A stretch of DNA of 64,000 bases from JAFNAG01 sp963824985 (GTDB lineage: Bacteria; Acidobacteriota; UBA6911): contig CAWGRQ010000031.1 of NCBI GenBank assembly GCA_963824985.1, positions 186,001 through 250,000 on the forward strand, written 5' to 3'. Shown here in pieces: positions 20,024 through 28,002 of the stretch. Within the stretch, counting starts at the first letter, position 1. Each line of letters begins with the position of its first letter. The notes under the pieces were generated by a model. It saw only the letters and a list, made by a program, of their open reading frames with translations, made no database searches and was not told where the DNA came from. The position numbers were made by a program, and so were the translations under genes.

Positions 20024-21574
20024 ATGCGCATAAACAGGCAATGGATCGCACTGGGCAGTCTCGCGGTGATGACCGGCATGGTGGCGGCACAAGGGCCGCC
20101 CACGCCCGGCGAGATCGCGTCGGCTGTGCGTGCATATCGAATTGCGAACGAACCTGAGATCATCAAAGAGCTTGTCGATCTGCTTCAGATTCCCAACATC
20201 GCCTCGGACGAGCCCAACATCCGCCGCAACGCCGGGCTGTTGAAGGCCATGTTGGAGCGCCGCGGCATGCGGGTGCAGTTCTTCGACATCGAACATCGCG
20301 GGCCAACTGTATTTGCCGAACTGCCCGCGGCCAATGCCGCGCGCACGGTCGTGTTCTATGCGCACTACGATGGCCAGCCCGTGGACCCGAAGGCCTGGAC
20401 CGGAACCGGGCCCTTCGAGCCCGGCCTCCGGACAAACAGCATCGAGGCGGGCGGCACGCTGCGGCCGTTTCCCCCCGCCGGCACGCCCTACCAGGACGAC
20501 TGGCGGATCTACGCGCGGTCGTCGTCCGACGACAAATCGCCGATCGTGGCCCTGCTGGCTGCCATCGACGCGCTCGGTGCGCGAGGCATTCCGCGCGCCG
20601 TCAACCTGAAGGTCATTCTCGACAGCGAAGAAGAAAACGGGTCGCCCGGCCTGGAACGCGCGTTGGCCGCGCACCGCGATCTGGTTCGGGGGGACGTGCT
20701 GATCAGCGGGGACGGCCCCGTCCACCAGTCCGGCCGTCCTCTCGTCTACTACGGCAATCGCGGGGTGCTTGACTTCAACCTGACCGTCTACGGACCGGTC
20801 CGCGGGCTGCATAGCGGCCACTACGGCAACTGGGCGCCGAATCCCGCGATGCGGCTGGCGCAGTTGCTGGCGTCGATGAAGGACGCCTCGGGGCATGTGC
20901 TCATCGAGGGTTTTTACGACGACGTGGTAGCGTTAACAGCCCGCGAGCGGGCGGCGCTGGATGCCCTCCCCTTCAACGATGCCGAACTCATGCGCGAGCT
21001 GCAGTTCGGCGAGGCCGAGGGGGGCGGCCGGAAGCTGGCCGAGCTCATCAATGAGCCGTCCCTGAACGTACGGGGTCTGCGCAGCGCGTACGTAGGGGAA
21101 GAGTCTCAGAACGTCGTGCCCGACCGGGCCGAGGCCTCCCTCGACATCCGGCTGGTTAAGAATATCGAGCCCGATCGCCAGTTCGAGCGGGTCGTCGCGC
21201 ACATCCGGAAGCAGGGATATTTCGTGGTGCGCGACCGCGCGCCCACACCCGAGGAGCGGCGATCCAATCCGCGCGTCGCACGAGTCGACTACTACGGCGG
21301 GTATCCGGCGACGCGCACGTCGATGGATCTGCCGGTGTCTGCCGCGGTGGCCCGCGTCCTGGACGACGCGCTCGGCGCCGGCGTCGTGAAAGCGCCGACC
21401 CTGGGCGGCAGCGTGCCGATGCACGTCTTCGATCGCCTCGGTCTCCCGGTCATAGGGGTGCCGATCGTGAATTACGACAACAGCCAGCACTCCCACAACG
21501 AGAATCTCCGCCTGGGCCACTTCTGGCGCGGCATCGAAACCTACGCCGCGCTGCTCGCGTCCCTGCGCTGGTAG
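20024..21574 (+). CDS. Secreted M20-family metallopeptidase
   Basis: This 516-aa zinc peptidase has a signal peptide ending near MVAAQG. Metal-site signatures are visible in order: YAHYDGQPV (His, Asp), the bridging Asp in RSSSDDKSPI, the catalytic EEE in LDSEEENGSPG, Asp in ISGDGPV and His in SQHSHNENLRL. The central dimerisation or lid domain is present (GPVRGLHSGHYGNWAPNPA). It should hydrolyse dipeptides or N-acyl amino acids outside the cytoplasm. The ATG at 20024 is preferred to 19994 because it places the signal peptide at the N-terminus. Confidence 0.92.
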   Translation: MRINRQWIALGSLAVMTGMVAAQGPPTPGEIASAVRAYRIANEPEIIKELVDLLQIPNIASDEPNIRRNAGLLKAMLERRGMRVQFFDIEHRGPTVFAELPAANAARTVVFYAHYDGQPVDPKAWTGTGPFEPGLRTNSIEAGGTLRPFPPAGTPYQDDWRIYARSSSDDKSPIVALLAAIDALGARGIPRAVNLKVILDSEEENGSPGLERALAAHRDLVRGDVLISGDGPVHQSGRPLVYYGNRGVLDFNLTVYGPVRGLHSGHYGNWAPNPAMRLAQLLASMKDASGHVLIEGFYDDVVALTARERAALDALPFNDAELMRELQFGEAEGGGRKLAELINEPSLNVRGLRSAYVGEESQNVVPDRAEASLDIRLVKNIEPDRQFERVVAHIRKQGYFVVRDRAPTPEERRSNPRVARVDYYGGYPATRTSMDLPVSAAVARVLDDALGAGVVKAPTLGGSVPMHVFDRLGLPVIGVPIVNYDNSQHSHNENLRLGHFWRGIETYAALLASLRW

Positions 21575-21737
21575 GGACGTGGGGCCGGACCACGCCTGTT
21601 TGTCGTCTGCCGGCCATTCGTTCTTGACGAAGGAGTGTTGCGTTCTGGCCTTATACTCCGCCAAATCCGGCGGACCATACATTTTCGCCGGCCCCGCACG
21701 ACATAAGCCGGCTGCTGAATCGGGTGGTTTGGCGTCT

Positions 21738-21762
21738 TGACGTCATAGCGTCATAACGTTAT
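21738..21762. promoter_or_regulatory. Candidate operator of the RHH/RelE pair
   Basis: Two perfect palindromes, TGACGTCA (21738-21745) and ATAACGTTAT (21753-21762), lie 25-50 bp upstream of the antitoxin start. Paired short palindromes here are what a ribbon-helix-helix repressor would bind. Position and symmetry are seen; binding is inferred. Confidence 0.45.
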
Positions 21763-21786
21763 CATCTGGATCGGAGGACCTGATCC

Positions 21787-22020
21787 ATGAGCAACACCGC
21801 GACCCGTTCCACCATCTACTTTGAGCCCGACCTGCACCGGGCATTGCGGTTGAAGGCCGCTCACACCCGATGCTCGCTTTCCCATCTGGTAAATGAGGCT
21901 GTCCGGCAGGCTCTCCAGGAGGACGCGGACGATCTGGCCGCATTCGAGGAGCGGGTGAACGAACCACTGGTCAGCTACGAAGACCTCCTGAAGGACCTCA
22001 AAAAGCATGGGAAGATATAG
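21787..22020 (+). CDS. Ribbon-helix-helix antitoxin
   Basis: This 77-aa protein has an N-terminal RHH DNA-binding domain (STIYFEPDLHRALRLKAAHT, then SLSHLVNEAVRQAL) and an acidic C-terminal tail for toxin binding. It overlaps the toxin gene by 14 bases, the usual layout of a type II module. It is probably autorepressed from the palindromes just upstream. GGAGG precedes the ATG. Confidence 0.9.
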   Translation: MSNTATRSTIYFEPDLHRALRLKAAHTRCSLSHLVNEAVRQALQEDADDLAAFEERVNEPLVSYEDLLKDLKKHGKI

Positions 22021-22270
22021 GGTCGTCTTCCGCGGATCCGTTGCCAGGGACCTGCGTCGAATTCCGAATCGTGACGTTCAGAGAATTCTTTCTACGATTA
22101 ACTCTTTGGCAGAAGAGCCCCGGCCTCCCGGATGCGAGAAACTCTCAGGACAGGAAAGGTTTCGGGTGCGGCAAGGCAGCTATCGGATCATATACGAGAT
22201 CGAGGATGACGAAGTAGTCGTGGTGGTCGTAAAAGTCGGTCATCGAAGAAATGTTTATCGGCGCAGCTGA
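22007..22270 (+). CDS. RelE/ParE-family toxin
   Basis: This 87-aa toxin has the family pattern YRVVFRGSVARDLRRIP, then LSGQERFRVRQGSYRIIYEI and a C-terminal KVGHRRNVYRR. The Arg and Tyr pattern in RVRQGSYRIIY is that of ribosome-dependent RelE-type mRNA endonucleases. Length is normal and the frame is intact. With the preceding antitoxin it is the only clearly complete toxin-antitoxin pair in the window. Confidence 0.9.
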   Translation: MGRYRVVFRGSVARDLRRIPNRDVQRILSTINSLAEEPRPPGCEKLSGQERFRVRQGSYRIIYEIEDDEVVVVVVKVGHRRNVYRRS

Positions 22271-22308
22271 CCGGACGCTCCAGCGGTCGCGCAAACACCA
22301 TGCCGTTG

Positions 22309-22593
22309 GTAATTGTTTAGCCAAATCAAATGGATGAAGAAGCAAAACGCAAAGACGCAGGGGCGCAAAGACCGACACCGAGCAACAGGCGTGGGCGCAG
22401 CGCTTCGCGCTGGCGCATCCTTGGGCGAGCCGCGGGAGAAAGCGCGGGTGGCGGCTACTCAGGAGGATTGCGCTTTCTCCCCCGGCTCGCCCAAGGATGC
22501 GGCCGAAGGCCGCCCATGCCCGCGAACCGAAAGGAATCTCTTTGCGTCCTTGCGTCTTTGCGTTCTGCTGTTCAGCATCGGCTAAACAGATGC
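22309..22593. mobile_element. MITE-like element, copy 1 (285 bp)
   Basis: This non-coding element is bounded by GTAATTGTTTAGCC and GGCTAAACAGATGC (imperfect 14-bp terminal inverted repeats). The flanking 8-mers TGCCGTTG (22301-22308) and TGCCGCTG (22594-22601) differ at one base and are read as a target duplication. Inside are subterminal inverted runs of CGCAAAGACGC type and a central hairpin around GAGAAAGCGC. Further copies lie at 38717-39009 and 46558-46753. Short open frames across it are repeat artefacts. Confidence 0.88.
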
Positions 22594-22639
22594 TGCCGCT
22601 GAGCTCGTGCCTCAGACCGTCCAGGATCGGGGAGGACTC

Positions 22640-23005
22640 ATGGAACATCGCCCAGTGAACATCGCGGAAAAACTCGCCCAGGTTTCCAAGCTCTGGTCGC
22701 CGAAGATCATTGCGCAGATGAACGATTACCACTTCAAGCTGGTGAAGTTCGAGGGCGAGTTTGTCTGGCACGATCACAAGGACACCGATGAGGTATTCAT
22801 CGTCCTTGAAGGCGAGATGGTGATTCACTTCCGTGACGGTGACATCTCCGTGAAGAAGGGCGAGTTGATCGTGGTTCCCAAGGGGATTGAACACAAGCCT
22901 TCAGCGGAAGGGGAGTGCCGGGCCATGCTCGTCGAGGCGGCAGGCACGGTGAATACTGGGGACGCCGGCGGGGAAAAGACCGCGCCCGCCGATGTGTGGA
23001 TCTAG
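22640..23005 (+). CDS. Single-domain cupin protein
   Basis: This 121-aa cupin has the metal-site pattern of motif 1 (WHDHKDTDEVFIVLEGE: His, His, Glu) and motif 2 (VVPKGIEHKP: His). Such proteins are isomerase- or dioxygenase-like or small-ligand binders; the substrate is unknown. The start at 22640 follows GGGGAGGA closely. The next gene overlaps its end by 14 bases, suggesting coupling. Confidence 0.88.
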   Translation: MEHRPVNIAEKLAQVSKLWSPKIIAQMNDYHFKLVKFEGEFVWHDHKDTDEVFIVLEGEMVIHFRDGDISVKKGELIVVPKGIEHKPSAEGECRAMLVEAAGTVNTGDAGGEKTAPADVWI

Positions 23006-23756
23006 AGTGAGAATCGGAGAGATCGTGACTGACAGGGACGAGACGGTACACATTGTCGCCGCGCGCGTCGTGCAAAAACTGTTGCGCGAGGCGCGCCGCC
23101 TTTCGCGACAAATTGACAGAGATTTAGCAGCGTTACCTTCCGGCTGGAGCCTGGCCTCCTTTGATCCCAACCTGCTGTTTGATGCCTTCACCAGCCTGCA
23201 ATTGCGCGAAGGCTATCGGCTGGCGGCCTACCAGTATTACGACGGCCGCAATGGAAACGGCTTCGTGTTCGCAATCCCTCCCCGCCACTCACTCCCAGAG
23301 CCTCCGGAAGCCGGGTTCAGTTTGACCTTGTCTCCGTCGGGAACACCGATGTTTTGTTCCGGTGACCGGCCGTTGCCGGAATGGGTCCATGCGGATATCG
23401 AGCATTTTCTGGAGGGTGACGATACCCCGCTCTCCTATTTTCAAGCCTCCATTCTTATGCGTGATTTGCGCGAGATGGGGGCCTATTGGCATGGATGCTC
23501 GTGGTCTACCCACGAAGTGCTGACGTCTGCAATCCCGATCGTCAAACAGAATTGGGAGTGGAAGGAGGAGAAGCCCCGGGATTGGCGGCCGGTGGTCCGG
23601 CAGGATGCGGCAGGCATATGGCAGGTAGCCTTTTACACTCACACCGGATTGGGGCGGGAGCAGATTATCCTGCACCGGGACACATTCACGGACGGGTATC
23701 GGTTTGATGCGGATGAGACGATCGTCGCTCTTGGGGAAGGCGGCTACGTCTTCTGA
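22992..23756 (+). CDS. Uncharacterised soluble protein, about 254 aa
   Basis: I do not recognise the family. The protein is soluble, Trp-rich in the second half (WYWHGCSW-like and NWEWKEEKP patterns) and ends GYRFDADETIVALGEGGYVF. It contains no signal peptide or transmembrane helix. The start is uncertain: ATG at 22992 overlaps the cupin, and GTG at 23007 is the alternative. Co-directional with the cupin, it may work with it. Confidence 0.65.
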   Translation: MCGSRVRIGEIVTDRDETVHIVAARVVQKLLREARRLSRQIDRDLAALPSGWSLASFDPNLLFDAFTSLQLREGYRLAAYQYYDGRNGNGFVFAIPPRHSLPEPPEAGFSLTLSPSGTPMFCSGDRPLPEWVHADIEHFLEGDDTPLSYFQASILMRDLREMGAYWHGCSWSTHEVLTSAIPIVKQNWEWKEEKPRDWRPVVRQDAAGIWQVAFYTHTGLGREQIILHRDTFTDGYRFDADETIVALGEGGYVF

Positions 23757-23872
23757 TTGCGCGGGTGCGTCTGCGCGCCGCCGGCCCGCGATTCCCATCC
23801 GCGTCCGAAGGCGGCGTTTCTCCGCGTCCTTGAAAATGCATTGTCACGACCTGACCACGCGCTATGCGTCTC

Positions 23873-24184
23873 TCACGCCGCGTGACTGCGGCCCGGACGC
23901 TCAATAGTGGCCAGGCTGAGTCTCAGCCCGAACGGTTTCAGGAGGCGGTTGAGGGTCGCCTGCGTGGGATTGTGCCGTGGATGGATGGCACGCAGCAGGT
24001 TTGGGCTGGCCATGCCGATTTTCAGGGCAAATTCCTTGATCCCGGAAGCCCGGACGGCCTTGCCGAGCGCCTGCTGGAGCGAAATCCCTTCATCGACTGC
24101 GGCAAGCAGAAACTCCCGCGCGAATTCCGGATCCCGGAGATCCTGTGCCAGTCCCCTATTCCAATCCTTACTGCGTCTCGCCAT
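23873..24184 (-). CDS. HTH addiction-module antidote protein (HigA-like), solitary
   Basis: This 103-aa helix-turn-helix protein resembles antidote proteins of RelE/HigB modules: RDPEFAREFLLAAVDEG, then LGKAVRASGIKEFALKIGMA, then PTQATLNRLLKPFGLRLSL. The start is the ATG at 24182-24184. No toxin gene lies next to it; the neighbour is the truncated HNH gene on the other strand, whose beginning meets this gene's start. It may be an orphan left after toxin loss. Confidence 0.75.
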   Translation of the reverse strand: MARRSKDWNRGLAQDLRDPEFAREFLLAAVDEGISLQQALGKAVRASGIKEFALKIGMASPNLLRAIHPRHNPTQATLNRLLKPFGLRLSLATIERPGRSHAA

Positions 24185-24205
24185 GGAAGATGGCACCTCC
24201 AAAAC

Positions 24206-24819
24206 AGTCTCAATCCGCCAGAATCAGGACGGCATTGCTTCCATGCGCGCTATACGGAATTGCCAAGGGTCGGTACATAACCTGTTGGCCGGCGTTCCTG
24301 GTTCATGACAATCCGGCCGGCCTGTGCTTTTCCGTTGCATTGGACGATCGCACGCTGGCGCGCAGAGAGATCACGCTGGCCGAAACGGACGAAAGCGCCG
24401 TGAGGCGCTCCTATGTCACCGCTCTCGTGCGGCGCCGGATGCACCAGCAGGCTTTTCGCGAGCGCGTATTGCAGGCATACCGGGAGCATTGCGCCGTGTG
24501 CCGCCTGCGGCATTATGAGCTGCTCGAAGCCGCGCACATCCTTCCGGACACGCATGAGCGGGGCGAGCCGGTCGTGTCCAATGGATTATCGCTCTGCTCG
24601 CTTCACCATGCCGCCTTTGACAGAAACATTCTCGGTATCACTCCGGACCTGCTCGTGGACATAAGGAGCGACATCCTCGAGGAGATCGACGGTCCTATGC
24701 TCGTCCACGGACTGCAGGAATTTCAGGGCAGGAGGATTCTCGTCCCGAGATCCGAGATCCAGCAACCCAACCGCGATTTTCTCGCCGAGCGCTACGAACT
24801 TTTCCGCAAGGCCAGCTGA
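24206..24819 (+). pseudogene. HNH endonuclease, N-terminally truncated
   Basis: The C-terminal half of a restriction-type HNH nuclease is intact: CAVCRLRHYELLEAAHILPD, then NGLSLCSLHHAAFDRN, with the HNH Cys pairs and catalytic His. Just upstream, GRYITCWPAFLVHDNPAGLC matches the middle of full-length proteins of about 290 residues. The preceding domain is missing, and the frame starts in DNA shared with the divergent antidote gene. It was probably cut off by rearrangement. A shortened nuclease could still be made, but no good start site is visible. Confidence 0.75.
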
Positions 24820-25022
24820 CCGCTTCTGACTATGCATGAACGCCTACCGGGTTCAACTCGGCAACCGCCGCCGGGTCAAGGATTTCTCTCGCCGCGCGCC
24901 GACATCGATGAAACCCATCATTACCAGCTCACCAGTGGCGTCCGGCAGACCCGGATTGAACTCCCGGAGCTTCGCGTCAAGATAGCGGGTGAATGGGCGT
25001 ATACTAGGCTGCGAGGTGCATC

Positions 25023-25250
25023 ATGAATTGGAGGGCTTACATCACGGCTGATCCCAACATCTGCCACGGGAAGGCATGCATCCGCGGCACCCGTGTCATG
25101 GCCTCAGTAATTCTTGATAACCTGGCGGACGGACAAAGTTCGGAGGACATCCTCCACAGCTATCCATCACTGACTCCGGAAGCCATCCAGGCTGCCATCG
25201 CCTTCGCGGCTGAGCTCGCACGGGAGCAGGTCGTGTCCCTGCCGGCATAA
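25023..25250 (+). CDS. DUF433 antitoxin
   Basis: This 75-aa DUF433 protein has the pattern ITADPNICHGKACIRGTR, then DILHSYPSLTPEAIQAAIAF. These proteins are VapB-like partners of DUF5615 PIN-like toxins. The stop is immediately followed by the TTG start of the partner, so translation is coupled. A GGAGG-like site is not obvious (GAGGTGCATC). Confidence 0.88.
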   Translation: MNWRAYITADPNICHGKACIRGTRVMASVILDNLADGQSSEDILHSYPSLTPEAIQAAIAFAAELAREQVVSLPA

Positions 25251-25386
25251 TTGATTAAGATCAAGTTCGATGAGAATATGCTTGACGATGCCGCGGCGAT
25301 TCTGGCCCACGCCGGACATGAGACCTCAACCGTTATCCGCCAAGGGCCGGGCGGGAAAAGCGACTCGGAAATAGCGGCCGCAGTTC
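25251..25386 (+). pseudogene. DUF5615 PIN-like toxin, truncated after about 45 residues
   Basis: It starts TTG with no gap after the DUF433 stop. The N-terminal third matches the family (KIKFDENMLDDAAAILAHAG, then GKSDSEIAAA). At about 25386 the family sequence ends abruptly and the DNA becomes the 3' end of a gene on the other strand (stop at 25390). The part that should carry the later acidic residues is missing, so the toxin is presumed inactive. Confidence 0.75.
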
Positions 25387-25389
25387 CTG

Positions 25390-25566
25390 CTATCGTGAGA
25401 CTGACGGCTTGGCGGCTCGCTTGGGTGGCAGCGAGACCGTCTTCCGTCCGCTTTTCTTCTCCTGCGCCTGCAGGTCACGATGAATGGCCTGCAGATCATA
25501 ATTGAACTGCCTGGCGTAGGCTTCGCGGATCCCACGTACTTCTTCGACGATTTTGTCTTGCCACAT
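25390..25566 (-). CDS. 58-aa partner of a PIN-domain toxin
   Basis: This short gene encodes a protein that starts MWQDKIVEEVRGIREAYARQ and continues FNYDLQAIHRDLQAQEKKSG and VSLPPKRAA. The composition and the start pattern recur in small proteins encoded directly behind PIN-domain genes. It begins four bases after the stop of the PIN fragment at 25571. The role as antitoxin is inferred from this pairing. It is intact although its partner is truncated. Confidence 0.7.
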   Translation of the reverse strand: MWQDKIVEEVRGIREAYARQFNYDLQAIHRDLQAQEKKSGRKTVSLPPKRAAKPSVSR

Positions 25567-25570
25567 AGGA

Positions 25571-25880
25571 CTATCCCTCCAGCAGTTCTTCGGGTGTGCA
25601 GATCACCGGCGGATCGTACCCCTTCGAACGGCAGATCGCTTCGATTCGGTTCCGCAAAGCCGCGTTGGCGATGTGGGTGCAATTCCAAGTCAGCATGTAA
25701 TCCATGCCGTTTACCACCGCCATGGCGACATGCAAGGCATCGATTGCTGCCTTTTCCGGAAAAGGCACCTGTGCCATCAGCTCCTGGGCGAACGCAGCCA
25801 CCGCCTCGGTCTGCTCCAGGACGGGAAGGTTTTCGAGTATAGCCAATCGCCGCGTCGAGTCGCCCAAGTCGGCACGTTTC
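25571..25880 (-). pseudogene. VapC-like PIN-domain toxin, N-terminal part missing
   Basis: The C-terminal two thirds are present: KRADLGDSTRRLAILENLPV, then AAIDALHVAMAVVNGMDYML, TWNCTHIANA and VICTPEELLEG. The first 50-60 residues, with the first catalytic Asp, are missing. At the break the DNA becomes one of the palindromes of the DUF1016 gene (25876-25902). The two gene remnants are thus joined at a palindrome. Confidence 0.78.
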
Positions 25881-26235
25881 GCCACGCAATGTGTGCCCAA
25901 TTTCAGATGGGGTCACGGTTACCGAACAATCAAAACGCAGTGCGTGTTGATTTGTCTGCTTCTCTCGTATGGGTGAGATCTGCGATTTCCGACGCGCCGC
26001 CTCGAAATCCTCATAAGCCTCACTGAATTCGTCACGCACTGCGTGACGAATTTGCCCGATCGGGTTCCTGGAAATGGTTGCGAATTGGCTACTCTGTGCG
26101 TATCCAATCAGGGCGGAGCCATCCCCCGCCACAGTTTTCCGACGCAGCGCGTCGGAAACTGTGTCTGCATTCAATTCGGCACGCAGCGCGTGCCAAATTT
26201 CTCGGTCCGATTCTCCACGCAGTGCGTGGAGAATC
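25876..26235. repeat. Seven in-phase palindromes inside the DUF1016 reading frame
   Basis: Palindromes are centred at 26222, 26186, 26147, 26096 (degenerate), 26039, 25940 and 25889. The core is CACGCANTGCGTG or close. The flanking 6-8 bases differ from copy to copy but remain self-complementary, perfectly so at 26209-26235 and 26026-26052. All centre-to-centre distances (36, 39, 51, 57, 99, 51) are multiples of three. On the minus strand the better copies read [E/Q]I-x-HA[L/V]R-x-E. Confidence 0.85.
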
Positions 26236-26546
26236 TCGGAGGACGAGAGCAGCTCAGGATACGAGCGATATAACTGAACCATATAGGATAGGCTCTGGAT
26301 CGAATACCCGGGACCAAAACCCTTGGTGATACGCTTCGAAAGCCCTTCGATCAATTGCCGTCCATAGTCGGCTCTCCCCTTGCCTTTCTGTTCCTCCTCC
26401 ACAATTTCGCGGCCGATCAGCCAGTTTGCGACCACTTGCGCGGTGTTCACGGATCGGTCGACACTTGTTCTGGCCGATTCGAGGATTTGCAGGATGCGGT
26501 CATAGACCGGAGAAGCCTTCGACGCTGGTTTGGTTTTGCTCTTCAT
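25880..26546 (-). pseudogene. DUF1016 (YhcG-type) protein, N-terminal domain only, with palindromic expansion
   Basis: The first 95 residues match the N-terminal domain of DUF1016 proteins: ILESARTSVDRSVNTAQVVA, NWLIGREIVEEEQKGKGRAD, YGRQLIEGLSKRITKGFGPG. Where the family continues toward its conserved SWSHY region, the frame instead enters a series of HALRGE-like repeats encoded by palindromes. It then runs out of family sequence near 25880; after that the frame crosses a PIN fragment in another phase. The C-terminal PD-(D/E)XK nuclease domain is absent. The start ATG lies 13 bp after the helicase remnant on the same strand. Confidence 0.8.
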
Positions 26547-26558
26547 GATTCCGCCTCC

Positions 26559-27475
26559 TCACCGAACAGGCTCACTGCCCGAACAGAACTGGAGGTTGAT
26601 GCCCTCCGCGCCGGCTTCGGTGGCGATCATGATCTGCCCCTGGTCGCGGAAATAATCGACCAGGGCGGAGCGCATGTCGGCGGTGCGCGATCCGGTAACG
26701 CGGTCGCTGCCGCGATGCTGATCCAGCCAGGCGCCGTAGATGGCCCGGGAACGCTCATCGGTGTTGGATCCGTTGAAGAGAGCGATGCCGTTCCCCCATG
26801 GGCTGTCGGCAAGCACGCGCAGCAGGTAACTTTGGGTGCGGCGTGACTCGGTGAAGATGATCGCCTTCTGCTCGGCTCCCAGCTCCACCGCCTTGTCCAT
26901 GGCAATGTGCAAGCCCTTGAGCAGCGCCCTGCCCTTTGGCATTGTGCTCGATCGACGTGGCCAGGCGGGCGAATTCGTCCAGGTCGGCGATTTCGGCTTC
27001 GATGGCGGCACGATCCGCCGCGGAGAGGGGTTCTGGGGCCGACTCCTCCTGCCATTCCTCGGCGGTCGCATCCAGGGCTTCGTAATCCTCGCCAAGTTCC
27101 TGATCCAGGGCTTCGGGCGGCTCCTGCGCGCGCAGGTTGGCTGGAGTGATGACCAGAATCCGCCGTTTCCGCTCCCGCCCACTTCTGCGACAGAACCAAT
27201 CCGGCTTCGATCGTCTTTCCGAGACCGACCTCGTCGGCGAGGACTGCGCCCTTGGAAAGCGGCGAGTGAAAGGCGAACAGGGCGGCATCCACCTGGTGGG
27301 GATTCAGGTCCACCTGCGCGCTTGCCACCGCGCCGGCGAGCTTCTCCATGTCGTCCGATGAGCGGCGTCTCGTCAGCTCGTGCGCATAGTATTTGGCGTG
27401 GAAGCCAGTCATTTCCATCGGTTTGAATTCCGTAAGGGACTTGATGACTCCTTGCTTCACGCATATCTCTAACAT
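26559..27475 (-). pseudogene. SNF2-type helicase, internally deleted and frameshifted
   Basis: Three pieces in different frames align with one defence-type SNF2 helicase. Piece 1 (from about 27475) holds FHAKYYAHELTRRRS, NPHQVDAALFAFHSPLSKGA and Walker A DEVGLGKTIEAG. Piece 2 continues to ILVITPANLR and then jumps to an acidic linker (DEDYEALD-like), so the DEAH box and several hundred residues are deleted. Piece 3 holds KAIIFTESRRTQSYLLR, FNGSNTD and ATEAGAEGINLQFCS, then stops before the last helicase motif. It cannot encode a working enzyme. Confidence 0.82.
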
Positions 27476-27689
27476 TCCTAATGCTTTAGCTGCCCTAAAA
27501 TAGCACCGGTCGGCGCGCCGCCGCGCCAACAAAAAGGACGAGCGCCTCTCCGGACCACCTCTTCCTTACTTAGCCTCACCGCAAACTTTCGCGTCGGAGG
27601 ATACTACCCCAACATACTCATCCGTTTGAGGTTAAGAGTGATATTCCCATCGTGGGATCAGTATATCACCCCTCTCACAGCTGCCCTTC

Positions 27690-27910
27690 ACTCCATCTCA
27701 CGCGGGCCCAACGCCTGCCTTCCTGATACTGCTCGAAGCAGCTCCCTCCCATTGCTTTCCAGGTCCCCATCCAGACAAAAGGTCGCGGTCCGAGACGTGG
27801 ATATCTCCATCCACGATATGCTCAAACGGCTTTTCCAATCTCTTGGGATAAATAAGCACCGCTTCCCGGCAGCCCAAAACCTTTCCGTACGCAATCACTT
27901 GTTGTGACAT
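27690..27910 (-). pseudogene. McrC-like restriction subunit, C-terminal fragment
   Basis: Two overlapping frames carry the pieces QVIAYGKVLGCREAVLIYPK and LDGDLESNGRELLRAV. They resemble the C-terminal nuclease region of McrC (the partner of McrB in modification-dependent restriction). A frameshift lies between them near 27800. The assignment is by pattern only. No McrB gene is present. The interval 27476-27689 holds nothing I can identify. Confidence 0.5.
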
Positions 27911-28002
27911 CCTGAGTTATTTCCCTCCGGACATTTGCAGAGGTGCGGTTCCACGGTTGTCGAACCTTTCACTGAATGATGTGGAAGGTCAAGACTGCCT
28001 GA

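Noticed and set aside
22309..22602. Small proteins inside the MITE copies
   Set aside because: The frames follow the repeat and shift between copies; no ribosome site is present.
24832..25026. 64-codon frame between the HNH fragment and the DUF433 gene
   Set aside because: It has no family pattern or ribosome site, and the opposite strand is equally open.
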